From: Bacteroidales bacterium
GTDB lineage: Bacteria > Bacteroidota > Bacteroidia > Bacteroidales > UBA932
Assembly (NCBI GenBank): GCA_011620605.1
Contig: WOYW01000006.1
Coordinates: forward strand, 1 to 64,000
DNA length: 64,000 nt
Direction of reading: 5' to 3'
Position 1 is the first letter of the stretch. Each line of letters opens with the position of its first letter. Made by a program: the position numbers and the translations under genes. The notes under the pieces are model-generated. The model saw only the letters and a program-made list of their open reading frames with translations, did not search any database and had not been told where the DNA came from. Of the stretch, positions 43,627 to 52,144 are shown piece after piece.

Positions 43627-44422
43627 TCTTGGATGTGCTTCGGCACTTCCCACAAGAGATACCTATTTTACCGCTCACGTATTGAACATACGTGGGCGGC
43701 TATTTTTACTGGATTGCGGTGAAGGAACGCAATTAAGACTTCGGCAGCTGGGTATATCAATGGGTTCTATAGAGCATGTTTTCATTACCCATTTGCACGG
43801 AGACCATGTATTCGGATTGCTGGGAATGTTATCTACCATGCATATGCTTAACAGAAAACATCCGCTTTATATTCATGCCCCCGCGGGATTGGAAAAGCTG
43901 ATCGCTTTTTATTTCGCTTTCCTGGGAGAACGGGAGCCTTCCTTTACAATAATTCATGAAAAAGTAGAAACTGACGGACTTTCACTGATCCTGGAAACGG
44001 ATACGGCAGATGTCTATGCATTCCCTTTGAATCACAGTATCCCGGCTTACGGTTATTTGTTCCGCGAAAAACCTGTACGCAAGAGTTACCCCAGGGCTGT
44101 TGCCTATTGTACTGATACGGCCCCCCGGCCGGAAATACCGGTCTGGATAAAAGGAGTAGATCTGTTGTTCCACGAAGCAACTTTCCTGGAACAGGATACC
44201 GTTGCAGCTGCAAAATACCTTCACAGCACAGCCCGTCAGGCTGCCCAAACAGCACTCAGTGCCGGCGCCGGCCAGTTGATCCTGGGACACTTCTCTTCCA
44301 GGTATAAAGAAACCCCGGCCTTTTTGGCCGAGGCACGGGAAATATTTCCCAATACAGAACTGAGTACGGAAGGCCGTACATTTAGTGTTCCGCGGAGCTT
44401 TATCCCAACAGAGGCTGAATAA
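43607..44422 (+). CDS. rnz: Ribonuclease Z, short form
   Basis: A 271-residue metallo-beta-lactamase nuclease that trims tRNA 3' ends. The zinc motif is ITHLHGDHVFGLLGM; further ligands are His in PLNHSIPAYGY, Asp in AYCTDTAP and His in LILGHFSSRY; HEATF is present. Bacteroidetes RNase Z is usually about 300 residues; here the stretch between FREKP and YCTDT is only about 12 residues, so a segment common in homologues is missing. It matters because most tRNAs lacking encoded CCA, such as tRNA-Leu here, need RNase Z. The ATG overlaps the end of rpsA by 20 bp. Confidence 0.88.
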   Translation: MPLTLTSLGCASALPTRDTYFTAHVLNIRGRLFLLDCGEGTQLRLRQLGISMGSIEHVFITHLHGDHVFGLLGMLSTMHMLNRKHPLYIHAPAGLEKLIAFYFAFLGEREPSFTIIHEKVETDGLSLILETDTADVYAFPLNHSIPAYGYLFREKPVRKSYPRAVAYCTDTAPRPEIPVWIKGVDLLFHEATFLEQDTVAAAKYLHSTARQAAQTALSAGAGQLILGHFSSRYKETPAFLAEAREIFPNTELSTEGRTFSVPRSFIPTEAE

Positions 44423-45653
44423 CCCCAAATATCAGGTAGGCTACCAACAGGGTAAAGACTATGTTCACGCCCTGTGCTGTAAGGAACGCTTTCAAGGGTT
44501 GGCGGTTCTCTTTGGAGAATATCTCTTTAAACCTGGTTTCCAAACCAATACACACAAAAGCAATGCTGAACAGGGAGTTACTGAATCCTTTGGTGATCTT
44601 GCCAACAACTTTGGCATCTTCAATGCTAAAGAAAATACTGAATACCAGTGAAGCCAGAACAAATCCTATTACGAATTTAGGAAAACGGTCCCAGATAAGT
44701 TTTACGGTAGGCTTTTCCTGTCCTTCTTTGCCTTTATAAGTCCAGTAGAGGGCGATCAGGAAGGCTGCGATACCCAGCAGCACATTCTGGGAAGATTTAA
44801 CGATGATGGCTGTCTGAGCGGCTTCTTCTCCTAGCATTGTACCTGCGGCAGCTACGGCGCCGGTAGTATCAATGGTTCCTCCCAGCCATGCACCGGCAAT
44901 CGATGAGGACAATCCCATAAGTTCGGAAAGCCATGGCAGCAGGTACATCATGGGGATGGCTATCACCAGAACGAGTGAGATCACGGTGGACAGTTTTTTG
45001 TTGTTCCCCTTGATCACACCGCATGTGGCAATGGCTGCAGACACCCCGCAAATGGAAACACCACTGGCCAACATTGTAGCCATTTCATCATCAACTTTCA
45101 TTTTACGGGCTACCCAGAATGCGAAATTCCAAACCACCAGAACCACGACCAATGCCTGGGCCAGTCCGTATGCACCGGCTTTCATTACTTCTCCAAAGAG
45201 AATGGTGGAACCCAGGGTGATGATACCTATCTTAATGTAAAATTCACTCTGAATAGCCGGTTTCAGCCATTTGGGGACGCCTACGATGTTACTGATGATC
45301 AAGCCGAAAATTACGGCAAACAATACGGATTCCAGCCCTATGGATTTTACGGCGGGAATGGCTGCGACTACATTGGAAAGAAGTGCAAGAACATAGATTG
45401 CCAGAAAAGAAAGGAATAAACCTTTAAGGGGTTTTTTCATAATAAACGATGTCAGATAAGTGACCAGCATCAGAAAAACAAACATATATCCGGTATCCAG
45501 CCATTCTTTGGCCGTAAAGAGGGTCTTTGGCATCCGGGGCATGAGGGTGGGCACGATCACAGCCAACGCCAGGATAATGGAGGCAGCAATTACTATGATC
45601 CAGTCCTCGGTCATGAATTGTTTCCACCACGGTTGTTTAGTTTCTTTTGTCAT
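44400..45653 (-). CDS. YeiH family putative sulfate exporter (UPF0324)
   Basis: A 417-residue inner-membrane protein with about 11 hydrophobic segments and the family motifs SGVSICGVSAAIATCGVIKG, AWLGGTIDTTGAVAAAG and VCIGLETRFKEIF. YeiH-type proteins are called putative sulfate or sulfonate exporters, on limited evidence. It follows a porin gene by 28 bp on the same strand and shares its operator-controlled promoter, so an envelope anion route is plausible. The stop overlaps the convergent rnz gene by 23 bp. Confidence 0.85.
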   Translation of the reverse strand: MTKETKQPWWKQFMTEDWIIVIAASIILALAVIVPTLMPRMPKTLFTAKEWLDTGYMFVFLMLVTYLTSFIMKKPLKGLFLSFLAIYVLALLSNVVAAIPAVKSIGLESVLFAVIFGLIISNIVGVPKWLKPAIQSEFYIKIGIITLGSTILFGEVMKAGAYGLAQALVVVLVVWNFAFWVARKMKVDDEMATMLASGVSICGVSAAIATCGVIKGNNKKLSTVISLVLVIAIPMMYLLPWLSELMGLSSSIAGAWLGGTIDTTGAVAAAGTMLGEEAAQTAIIVKSSQNVLLGIAAFLIALYWTYKGKEGQEKPTVKLIWDRFPKFVIGFVLASLVFSIFFSIEDAKVVGKITKGFSNSLFSIAFVCIGLETRFKEIFSKENRQPLKAFLTAQGVNIVFTLLVAYLIFGVIQPLLG

Positions 45654-45681
45654 AAGATCAGGTTTTAGTTAGTTATCTGCA

Positions 45682-46695
45682 TTAGAAACGCGCCGTCAGC
45701 ATAATGCCCAGCAATCCGTTGTTATTTTCTTTTTCAATGAATGTCCTGTAGGTATAATTGACCTGCAGGCGAAACATTTTGTGAGGCCAGTAGTCAAATC
45801 CCACCAGGTAATTGATCTGCCGGGAGTTTTCATTGGCCAGGTCTTTACGCATGAAATCGTATTTCAACAGCGGCTGAAACTTACCGGCTAATTTATATCC
45901 GGCAACCACGTAAAAACCGTCACTGTCCAATTGGTCGGTCTTCCCTTTCAGGTATTCACCCCTAAGCAGGATGGTCCCGTCGTCGTAACGGGCCCCGAAA
46001 CCGTAACGTGTCCGGGCCCTAAGGTCTCCGTCAGTCCCGATCTTACCGTTATAATAGGATGCGGACAGGGTTACCGGGGCAATGGGATGGATCTCCAGCC
46101 GGCCTGTGATATCCTTGTGTTTGTTGTTGTCTTTTACATTGATCCCGTTCCCGTTATACAAGCCTACTACGTAATCAATGATATTGTAGCCGTCCTGTTG
46201 AAAAAATCCTCCGTAAACGGCCACACCCAGATCCCTCCCGGCACCTTTGCTTCCGGCAAGGTCATTGATGCCCGAAAGGTAACTGATAACCTGTGAATTT
46301 TCCATGGTTTCCAGTGTCAGTGGACCGTAGGGGTTTTCAAGAGAAAAGGCCAGTTTGAATTGACCTGCCTGGATATTGAACATGGGACTGAATTTTAGCC
46401 TGACATACGCGTCTATGATCTTTGGAGAGGAGGCAAAGTCCACCTGCAACCTGTAATCGAACCATTTGACCGGATTTCCCCTGAAATCAAGCCTTGCGCG
46501 GCGGATGTCAAAGGAATTGTTGTCTTGTTCATATTGGTATCGTAAATTCAGGAACCCGGATACTTTAGGCAGTTTAGCCACCATGCTTTCCAGATTGGAT
46601 GTCCTTTCTTCAAGTCCTGTGTCCTGGGCCTTTACGGGACAGACAAAAAAGATGAACGAAATCAATACGATAAAAGGCCGGATGATTTTTTTCAT
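45682..46695 (-). CDS. Outer membrane porin, OprO/OprP-like (phosphate-selective type)
   Basis: A 337-residue outer-membrane beta-barrel. The signal peptide is MKKIIRPFIVLISFIFFVCP..KAQ, then a short coiled stretch (ERTSNLESMVAKLP) and alternating strands such as FDYRLQVDFA, RLDFRGNPVKW and FRLQVNYTYR, ending in an aromatic residue (LTARF). Phosphate-selective porins OprP/OprO share this plan, but specificity cannot be read. I chose ATG 46695 because it begins the signal peptide. It heads the YeiH operon and is controlled by the dyad at 46724-46766. Confidence 0.82.
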   Translation of the reverse strand: MKKIIRPFIVLISFIFFVCPVKAQDTGLEERTSNLESMVAKLPKVSGFLNLRYQYEQDNNSFDIRRARLDFRGNPVKWFDYRLQVDFASSPKIIDAYVRLKFSPMFNIQAGQFKLAFSLENPYGPLTLETMENSQVISYLSGINDLAGSKGAGRDLGVAVYGGFFQQDGYNIIDYVVGLYNGNGINVKDNNKHKDITGRLEIHPIAPVTLSASYYNGKIGTDGDLRARTRYGFGARYDDGTILLRGEYLKGKTDQLDSDGFYVVAGYKLAGKFQPLLKYDFMRKDLANENSRQINYLVGFDYWPHKMFRLQVNYTYRTFIEKENNNGLLGIMLTARF

Positions 46696-46723
46696 AAAGA
46701 TCAGCTTTTTAGATTGTATAAGG

Positions 46724-46766
46724 TTAGATAGTAAATGCAAATATAGTAAAAGCATTTACTAACTAA
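46724..46766 (-). promoter_or_regulatory. Large dyad operator over the porin-YeiH promoter
   Basis: Two 15-base arms (46724-46738 and 46752-46766) are inverted repeats with one mismatch; the inner 10 bases, TAGTAAATGC and GCATTTACTA, are perfect. The 13-base spacer contains a third, direct half-site TAGTAAAAGC (46744-46753). The minus-strand -7 box TATATTTG (46738-46745) lies inside the spacer, so a bound dimer would block or shape transcription of porin and YeiH. Confidence 0.75.
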
Positions 46767-46807
46767 TATCATGATGCAAAAAAAACGGGAAGGGGAGTAA
46801 TATTTAT

Positions 46808-46815
46808 TACATTTG
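46808..46815 (+). promoter_or_regulatory. -7 box of the S41 peptidase gene
   Basis: TACATTTG matches TAnnTTTG exactly. The ATG at 46822 starts 7 bases after it, so the mRNA would be leaderless or nearly so. The dyad operator for the divergent porin ends 42 bases upstream of this box. Confidence 0.55.
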
Positions 46816-46821
46816 CAAATT

Positions 46822-48405
46822 ATGAAAAAACTTCCTTTTATTCTGCCGTTACTGGCTTTTACGTTCATGTTATGCCACCCGGCGAATGCCCAGGTATCCG
46901 ATGACGGATTAAACTTTCAGGTAAATAAAATGGGGCAGGCTTTGTTTTATGTCACTCAGTACTACCTTGATAGTATAAATACAGAAAAGGTGGTGGATGG
47001 GATGATGAAGACTCTTGTAGATCAGCTGGACCCGCATTCAAGTTATATTCCGGCAGATGAAGTGAAGGCCATGAATGAACCGCTGGAAGGGAATTTTGAA
47101 GGGATAGGAATTGAATTTGCCCTTATTCGCGATACCCTGGTGGTTGTCAATCCCATTGCAGGAGCTCCGTCCGAAAGTGTGGGCATAAGGGCAGATGACA
47201 GGATCGTAGCCGTGGACAACAAAGCAATATCATCTCCGGATCTTACCAACCAGCAGGTATTTGATCTGCTGAGAGGACCCAAAGGTACCCGGGTGGCACT
47301 GACCGTTGTACGGAGGGGAGAAAGCGAACCCCTGTATTTTGAAGTGGTGCGTGATAAAATACCTATCAACAGCATAGATGCCGCTTATTGGGCAGCGCCC
47401 GGCATCATGTACGTTAAGCTCAATAAATTTGCCCTTACAACCCAGGATGAATTCATAGACGCTTTCAGAGGTATTGATAAAATGCCGGAAGGGCTAATCC
47501 TGGATTTGCAAGGCAACGGAGGTGGATACCTGGGAGCGGCGGTATTCCTTGCAGAACAGTTTTTGCAGAAGGGAGAAATGGTGCTTTTTACGGAAGGCGA
47601 AAAAATGGATCGCCGGGAGATCCGGGCCTCGGGAATGGGCTTTTTTGTCAACACACCGGTTGTTGTCCTGATTGACGAAAGGTCCGCCTCGGCAAGTGAG
47701 ATCGTGGCGGGAGCCGTTCAGGACTGGGACCGCGGAATGATCGTAGGACGGCGTTCGTTCGGGAAAGGCCTGGTGCAGCAATCATTTCCGCTGAATGACG
47801 GTTCGGAATTGCGTCTGACCGTGGCAAGGTACCATACCCCCAGCGGCAGGGTTATCCAGTCCCCCTACGAAATGGGAGAGAAGGACCTGTATTACAGGGA
47901 TTTCCTGGAACGCTACCAGAGGGGCGAATCGTATCATGCTGACAGTATCCAGATACCGGATTCACTGGCATTCAGAACGTTGAAAAAAAATAGGGTCGTA
48001 TACGGGGGAGGCGGGATCATGCCTGATGTCTTTGTCCCGGCAGACACAACCTATTATTCGGAATTTTACATTCAGCTGGCCCGCAGGGGGACCATAAATG
48101 CGTTTGTGAACGATTTCCTGGATACGGAAAGAGAAGATCTGTCAAAACGTTACGATTCTTTTGAATCGTTTGATAAAGGCATGACAACGGAAAAAGTTCC
48201 GTTTGCCCGGTTACTTGAATACGCAGCTCAAAACGAAATAATTCCCGGGGAAGGTGATCTGAAATTGTCTGAAAGGCATATCAGATTGCAATTGAAAGGC
48301 TTGATTGCAGCCCGGTTGTTTGGGCAAGGCTGTTTTTACAGGGTGATCAACCCTTTGTTGCCTGAATACCGGAAAGCCCTGGAAATTATGAACGGGATGC
48401 AATAA
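46822..48405 (+). CDS. S41 family C-terminal processing peptidase
   Basis: A 527-residue periplasmic protease. The signal peptide is MKKLPFILPLLAFTFMLCHPANAQ. A PDZ domain (about 85-160: GIGIEFALIRDTLVVVNPI, SVGIRADDRIVAVDN) precedes the S41 catalytic core with the Ser in ERSASASEIVAGAVQDWDRG and the Lys in RRSFGKGLVQQSFPL. A C-terminal extension of about 150 residues (GTINAFVNDFLDTEREDLSK onward) is common in Bacteroidetes. It degrades or trims misfolded envelope proteins. The stop overlaps mnmA by 20 bp. Confidence 0.9.
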   Translation: MKKLPFILPLLAFTFMLCHPANAQVSDDGLNFQVNKMGQALFYVTQYYLDSINTEKVVDGMMKTLVDQLDPHSSYIPADEVKAMNEPLEGNFEGIGIEFALIRDTLVVVNPIAGAPSESVGIRADDRIVAVDNKAISSPDLTNQQVFDLLRGPKGTRVALTVVRRGESEPLYFEVVRDKIPINSIDAAYWAAPGIMYVKLNKFALTTQDEFIDAFRGIDKMPEGLILDLQGNGGGYLGAAVFLAEQFLQKGEMVLFTEGEKMDRREIRASGMGFFVNTPVVVLIDERSASASEIVAGAVQDWDRGMIVGRRSFGKGLVQQSFPLNDGSELRLTVARYHTPSGRVIQSPYEMGEKDLYYRDFLERYQRGESYHADSIQIPDSLAFRTLKKNRVVYGGGGIMPDVFVPADTTYYSEFYIQLARRGTINAFVNDFLDTEREDLSKRYDSFESFDKGMTTEKVPFARLLEYAAQNEIIPGEGDLKLSERHIRLQLKGLIAARLFGQGCFYRVINPLLPEYRKALEIMNGMQ

Positions 48406-49483
48406 CTCCCGATCCCGCCAGCTCTTCTCCAAGATACCAGGCAGCGAATTGTCCCGGGGTTATGCCGCGCTGAGGCTCACTGAAGCTAATGCCCAGACCA
48501 TTTTCATACCGCTCAACAATACCATCCTGCAGAGGTTGCCTGTAACGTATCCGGATCCTGAAGGGACGCGTTTCTCCTTTCTTCAGTTGCAAACCGGGTC
48601 TGATCCAGTGAATGTCCTGCTCTTCTATGTGCAGATAGCTGTGATACAATCCGGGATGATCCTGTCCTTCTCCCACATATACAGTATTGGTCTTAACGTC
48701 TGTTGAGAGTACAAATAAAGGATGGACGTGCCCGCCAATATTGAGCCCTTTGCGCTGTCCGATGGTGTAAAAATGAGCACCGTTGTGCTTGCCGATGGGC
48801 TTACGCGTTCCGTCCCGGAACAGTTCTACGACATCTCCTTCGCGCGGTTTGAGTTTCTGTTGCAAAAAAACCGGCAGGTCTACTTTTCCCACAAAACAGA
48901 TACCCTGCGAATCTTTCCTGTCGGCCGTAGGCAGACCGGCTTCCTGTGCCAGCCCCCTTACCTGCGGTTTCCATAATTCTCCAAGGGGAAAAAGTGCCCT
49001 GGATAATTGTTGCTGGTTGAGCTGACACAAAAAATAGGATTGGTCTTTGTTGCTGTCGATCCCCTGTAAAAGTTTGTATTCCCCGTCTTGAGTCATTTCC
49101 GTCCGGCAGTAATGGCCCGTGGCCACTTTTTGTGCGCCCAGTTCCAGTGCTTTTTCCAGGAAAGCATCAAATTTGATCTCACGGTTGCACAACACATCGG
49201 GATTGGGAGTACGTCCTTTGCCGTATTCATTGAACATATAGTCTACCACCCGTTTACGGTATTCCGTACTCAGGTCTGTAAAATGAAAAGGGATATCCAG
49301 CTTACGGGCAACCATTTTGGCCAGGTCCAGGTCCTCTTCCCAGGCGCAGTCCCCGTGCAAAGTCCCAGTAGTGTCATACCAGTTACGCATGAACATAGCA
49401 ATAAGATCGTACCCCTTTTGTTTTAGAAGAAGGGCAGCTACAGATGAATCCACTCCGCCTGACAGTCCTACGGCTACTTTCAT
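48386..49483 (-). CDS. mnmA: tRNA 2-thiouridine(34) synthase MnmA
   Basis: A 365-residue thiouridylase for U34 of Lys, Glu and Gln tRNAs. The PP-loop is VGLSGGVDSSVAALLL; the catalytic cysteines are in NPDVLCNREIKF (about residue 105) and GICFVGK (about 201). The C-terminal barrel begins near VELFRDGT and includes FYTIGQRKGLNIGG. The start at 49483 puts MKVAVGLSGG at the N-terminus as in the family; longer in-frame starts lie in the SRP RNA region. The SRP RNA gene ends 14 bp upstream and the gene converges with the S41 peptidase. Confidence 0.94.
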   Translation of the reverse strand: MKVAVGLSGGVDSSVAALLLKQKGYDLIAMFMRNWYDTTGTLHGDCAWEEDLDLAKMVARKLDIPFHFTDLSTEYRKRVVDYMFNEYGKGRTPNPDVLCNREIKFDAFLEKALELGAQKVATGHYCRTEMTQDGEYKLLQGIDSNKDQSYFLCQLNQQQLSRALFPLGELWKPQVRGLAQEAGLPTADRKDSQGICFVGKVDLPVFLQQKLKPREGDVVELFRDGTRKPIGKHNGAHFYTIGQRKGLNIGGHVHPLFVLSTDVKTNTVYVGEGQDHPGLYHSYLHIEEQDIHWIRPGLQLKKGETRPFRIRIRYRQPLQDGIVERYENGLGISFSEPQRGITPGQFAAWYLGEELAGSGVIASRS

Positions 49484-49497
49484 ATTGAAATAAAAAA

Positions 49498-49594
49498 GGG
49501 TAAGCTTGGTGTATCGCACCGCTACAACCACCTACCCTTGCTGTCTTCCAACCCTGGGGGAGTTCAGTGGGAGCTGGTCGTACACGACTTACCC
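49498..49594 (-). ncRNA. ffs: Signal recognition particle RNA (4.5S type)
   Basis: On the minus strand a 97-base RNA begins GGGTAAG and ends CTTACCC, which pair perfectly, and the middle has the SRP domain IV core: CCCAGGGTTGGAAGACAGCA followed by AGGGTAGG, including the GGAAG and AGCA elements that bind Ffh. Distal arms continue to pair (TGTA with TACA). A T-run follows the 3' end. The promoter is at 49599-49628. It targets inner-membrane and exported proteins to the Sec machinery. Confidence 0.92.
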
Positions 49595-49598
49595 GTGG

Positions 49599-49628
49599 CA
49601 AAGGTACAAAAAATCATAAAGAATCAAA
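49599..49628 (-). promoter_or_regulatory. Promoter of the SRP RNA gene
   Basis: On the minus strand TTTG (49625-49628), 18 bases, TACCTTTG (49599-49606), 5 bases before the RNA start. The -33 part lies inside the 3' end of the upstream cytidine deaminase gene. Confidence 0.75.
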
Positions 49629-50051
49629 CCCGAAAGGCAGGAGATCTTTAACGCTTTTAAATAGTAAGAATTTATCTCCGTTTGCCAGGATCAGTCGAAC
49701 AGAAGCTCCGGCTCTTTTTTCGCTTTCAAGAAGTACCTGGCGGCAAACTCCGCATGGCGATGCCGTAACGGCAATGGCCCGGATCTTTGCCTGGGGAAAA
49801 TTGGCATGTGCATAAAAGACAACGGCACGTTCGGCACATATCCCTGCAGGAAAAGATGCATTTTCCTGGTTATTTCCCTGCAGGATCATTCCGTTGTCCA
49901 GCCGGACAGCAGCTCCTACCCGAAAGCCGGAATAAGGTGAATAGGCATTTTGTGCTGCCTGAAAAGCCATGTCTGCCAATTCGGAATCTGCAGGGTCCAG
50001 TTTCTCTTTGACCGTCTCTATATAATCAATCTTAAGGGTACTTCTGTTCAT
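49614..50051 (-). CDS. cdd: Cytidine deaminase
   Basis: A 145-residue homo-tetrameric deaminase. The zinc site is ASFPAGICAERAVVFYA (Cys-Ala-Glu) with SPCGVCRQVLLE (two more Cys). The N-terminal FRVGAAVRLDNGMILQGNNQENA is typical. It converts cytidine and deoxycytidine to uridine forms in pyrimidine salvage. The SRP promoter overlaps its last bases. A -7 box lies at 50075-50082. Confidence 0.95.
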   Translation of the reverse strand: MNRSTLKIDYIETVKEKLDPADSELADMAFQAAQNAYSPYSGFRVGAAVRLDNGMILQGNNQENASFPAGICAERAVVFYAHANFPQAKIRAIAVTASPCGVCRQVLLESEKRAGASVRLILANGDKFLLFKSVKDLLPFGFDSL

Positions 50052-50074
50052 GAGGTATGATGGTTTATAGAACG

Positions 50075-50082
50075 CAAATATA
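50075..50082 (-). promoter_or_regulatory. -7 box of cdd
   Basis: CAAATATA reads TATATTTG on the minus strand, an exact TAnnTTTG, 23 bases before the cdd ATG. It is back to back with the divergent box at 50094-50101. Confidence 0.6.
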
Positions 50083-50093
50083 ATAATTTATAC

Positions 50094-50101
50094 TACATTT
50101 G
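50094..50101 (+). promoter_or_regulatory. -7 box of the glucosaminidase gene
   Basis: TACATTTG matches TAnnTTTG exactly and ends only 4 bases before the ATG at 50106, again predicting a leaderless or nearly leaderless mRNA. Confidence 0.55.
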
Positions 50102-50105
50102 CATC

Positions 50106-51077
50106 ATGTTGAATCCGTGTCTATATAAGGCATTTTGCATTGTTTTCTATATTCTCCCGGTGAATGTTGCTTTTGCTGCCGGTACGTTATCCGGTGAACG
50201 GGTTCAGGAATTATCTCGTGAACAATACATAGAACGATACAAAGAAATTGCCGTCCGACAAATGCAGCGCTACGGCATTCCTGCCAGTATTATTCTGGCC
50301 CAGGGTTGCCTGGAATCTGGAAACGGGAACAGCCGTCTGGCCGTAGAAGCGAATAATCATTTTGGGATCAAATGCCACGATTGGGAGGGAGACCGGATTT
50401 ATCACGACGATGATGCGGCCGGTGAATGTTTCAGAAAATATCATACACCTGAAGATTCTTATTACGATCATTCCGATTTTTTAAGGACACGTCCCCGTTA
50501 TGCCCATTTGTTTGAACTGGGTACCGCAGATTACAAAGGCTGGGCGAACGGGCTGAAAGAGGCAGGGTATGCGACTAATCCCAGGTACGCCCAATTGCTG
50601 ATAGATCTGATAGAAATGAACCGGTTGTACCTGTACGACAGTTATCCTCATACAGAAGCAGGGGAAGAAGCCGTTGTAGCAGAGGCTCCTTCGGGAATGC
50701 CTTTACCCGCAAAAGACGATGATGTCTTCACCATTTCTGTGGAAAGAAGGGTCCGGATCACAAACGGAAAAAGATACATAATTGCAGCACCCGGAGATAC
50801 TTACCGTTCACTTGCAGCCGAATACAGGCTTTTCCGCGGAGAGATCACACGCTTTAACGATGTTCCCAGGAGTGCCGGGCTGGCAGTAGGAGAAAAGGTT
50901 TACCTGGAACGTAAAGCTAAAAAAGGTCCGGTAGGTACTGCCACCTGGACAACCCGTGAAGGAGAAACATGGCACGATATATCTCAAAGGTTTGGGATAC
51001 GAATGAAAAACATCTGTGCTATGAATCCTGGGATAGAAGATACATTGCTTCCGGGTACCGTATTACGTGTAAGATAA
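50106..51077 (+). CDS. Glucosaminidase domain protein with LysM repeats (peptidoglycan hydrolase)
   Basis: A 323-residue exported hydrolase. The N-terminal hydrophobic segment (about residues 6-25, ending AFA) is a signal sequence. The glucosaminidase domain carries the catalytic Glu in ILAQGCLESGNGNSRLA (about 60-76), followed by NNHFGIKCHDWEG and KEAGYATNPRYAQLL. Two LysM-type peptidoglycan-binding motifs follow, KRYIIAAPGDTYRSLAAEY and TWTTREGETWHDISQRFG. It cuts glycan strands during cell wall growth or turnover. The next gene, mltG, starts 12 bp after its stop. Confidence 0.9.
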   Translation: MLNPCLYKAFCIVFYILPVNVAFAAGTLSGERVQELSREQYIERYKEIAVRQMQRYGIPASIILAQGCLESGNGNSRLAVEANNHFGIKCHDWEGDRIYHDDDAAGECFRKYHTPEDSYYDHSDFLRTRPRYAHLFELGTADYKGWANGLKEAGYATNPRYAQLLIDLIEMNRLYLYDSYPHTEAGEEAVVAEAPSGMPLPAKDDDVFTISVERRVRITNGKRYIIAAPGDTYRSLAAEYRLFRGEITRFNDVPRSAGLAVGEKVYLERKAKKGPVGTATWTTREGETWHDISQRFGIRMKNICAMNPGIEDTLLPGTVLRVR

Positions 51078-51088
51078 GTGAAAAACGC

Positions 51089-52144
51089 ATGAAAAGAAGA
51101 ATGGGCATTCTAAAAAGCCTTTTGGTTCTGATACTGTTAGCAGTTCTTATAGCCGCAGGATGGTTTTTTTTCACCTTCCGTCACAAGAACATTGTAACAC
51201 AAAACGGTACCGTTGCCTATTTGTTGGTGCCTCACCAGGCAGACTTTGAACAACTGATGGACAGCCTTACTTTTAACGGGTATTTAAAATACGAAAAAAC
51301 TTTCAGATGGGCTGCTGCTCATGAAAACCTGCCGACCAATGTTCATCCCGGAAGGTATGCCGTTGATCCCGGAATGAACAACCAGCAATTGGCCAGAAAA
51401 CTGGCCATGGGGTGGCAGGATCCTTTGAATATTACCATTGCCGGGACAATAAGAACATTTGAACGTTTGGCTGCTGTGCTGGCCCGGAATCTTGAAATTG
51501 ATTCGGCCGGGGTGTTGTCTCATATCAGGAATGATTCCCTGATCGCTTCCATGGGTTTTGATTCAGTCAGTTTGCGGGGAATGTTTATTCCCAATACCTA
51601 TGAAGTTTACTGGACAATATCGGGGGAAGAACTTCTCAGGAGGATGCACCGTGAGTACCTGCAGTTCTGGAACGATGCCAGAAAGGAAAAGGCAAGCCTG
51701 TTGGGAATGACACCCTTCCAGGTGAGCACACTTGCGTCCATTGTATACGAAGAAACCAAGAAAGTGGACGAAATGCCGGTAGTTGCCGGGGTATACATAA
51801 ACCGTCTTCACAGCAGGATGCCTTTGCAGGCAGATCCCACACTTATCTTTGCGGCCGGGGATTATTCCATAAGAAGGGTTCTCAGGAAGCATACCCGCAT
51901 AGATTCCCCTTACAATACGTACAAATACCGGGGGCTGCCTCCCGGTCCCATAAGTGTCCCTTCTGTTGAAGCCATTGATGCGGTATTGAATTATCAGGAT
52001 CACGATTACCTTTATTTTTGTGCAAAAGAAGATTTTAGCGGGTATCATAATTTTGCCCGGACCTTGCGGGATCACATGCATAACGCCCGGAGATTCCAGC
52101 GTGCCTTTACCGAACGTCTGCGGCAGGAGGAACAGGGACAATGA
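51089..52144 (+). CDS. mltG: Endolytic transglycosylase MltG
   Basis: A 351-residue membrane-anchored lytic transglycosylase. One membrane segment (about 10-28), then a LysM-like domain and the YceG catalytic domain with the Glu in ASIVYEETKKVDEMP, followed by PLQADPTLIFAAGDY and YNTYKYRGLPPGPISVPS. It cuts nascent glycan chains and limits their length. The start at 51089 lets the membrane helix begin near the N-terminus; a longer in-frame start overlaps the glucosaminidase gene. The stop overlaps the next gene by 4 bp. Confidence 0.93.
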   Translation: MKRRMGILKSLLVLILLAVLIAAGWFFFTFRHKNIVTQNGTVAYLLVPHQADFEQLMDSLTFNGYLKYEKTFRWAAAHENLPTNVHPGRYAVDPGMNNQQLARKLAMGWQDPLNITIAGTIRTFERLAAVLARNLEIDSAGVLSHIRNDSLIASMGFDSVSLRGMFIPNTYEVYWTISGEELLRRMHREYLQFWNDARKEKASLLGMTPFQVSTLASIVYEETKKVDEMPVVAGVYINRLHSRMPLQADPTLIFAAGDYSIRRVLRKHTRIDSPYNTYKYRGLPPGPISVPSVEAIDAVLNYQDHDYLYFCAKEDFSGYHNFARTLRDHMHNARRFQRAFTERLRQEEQGQ

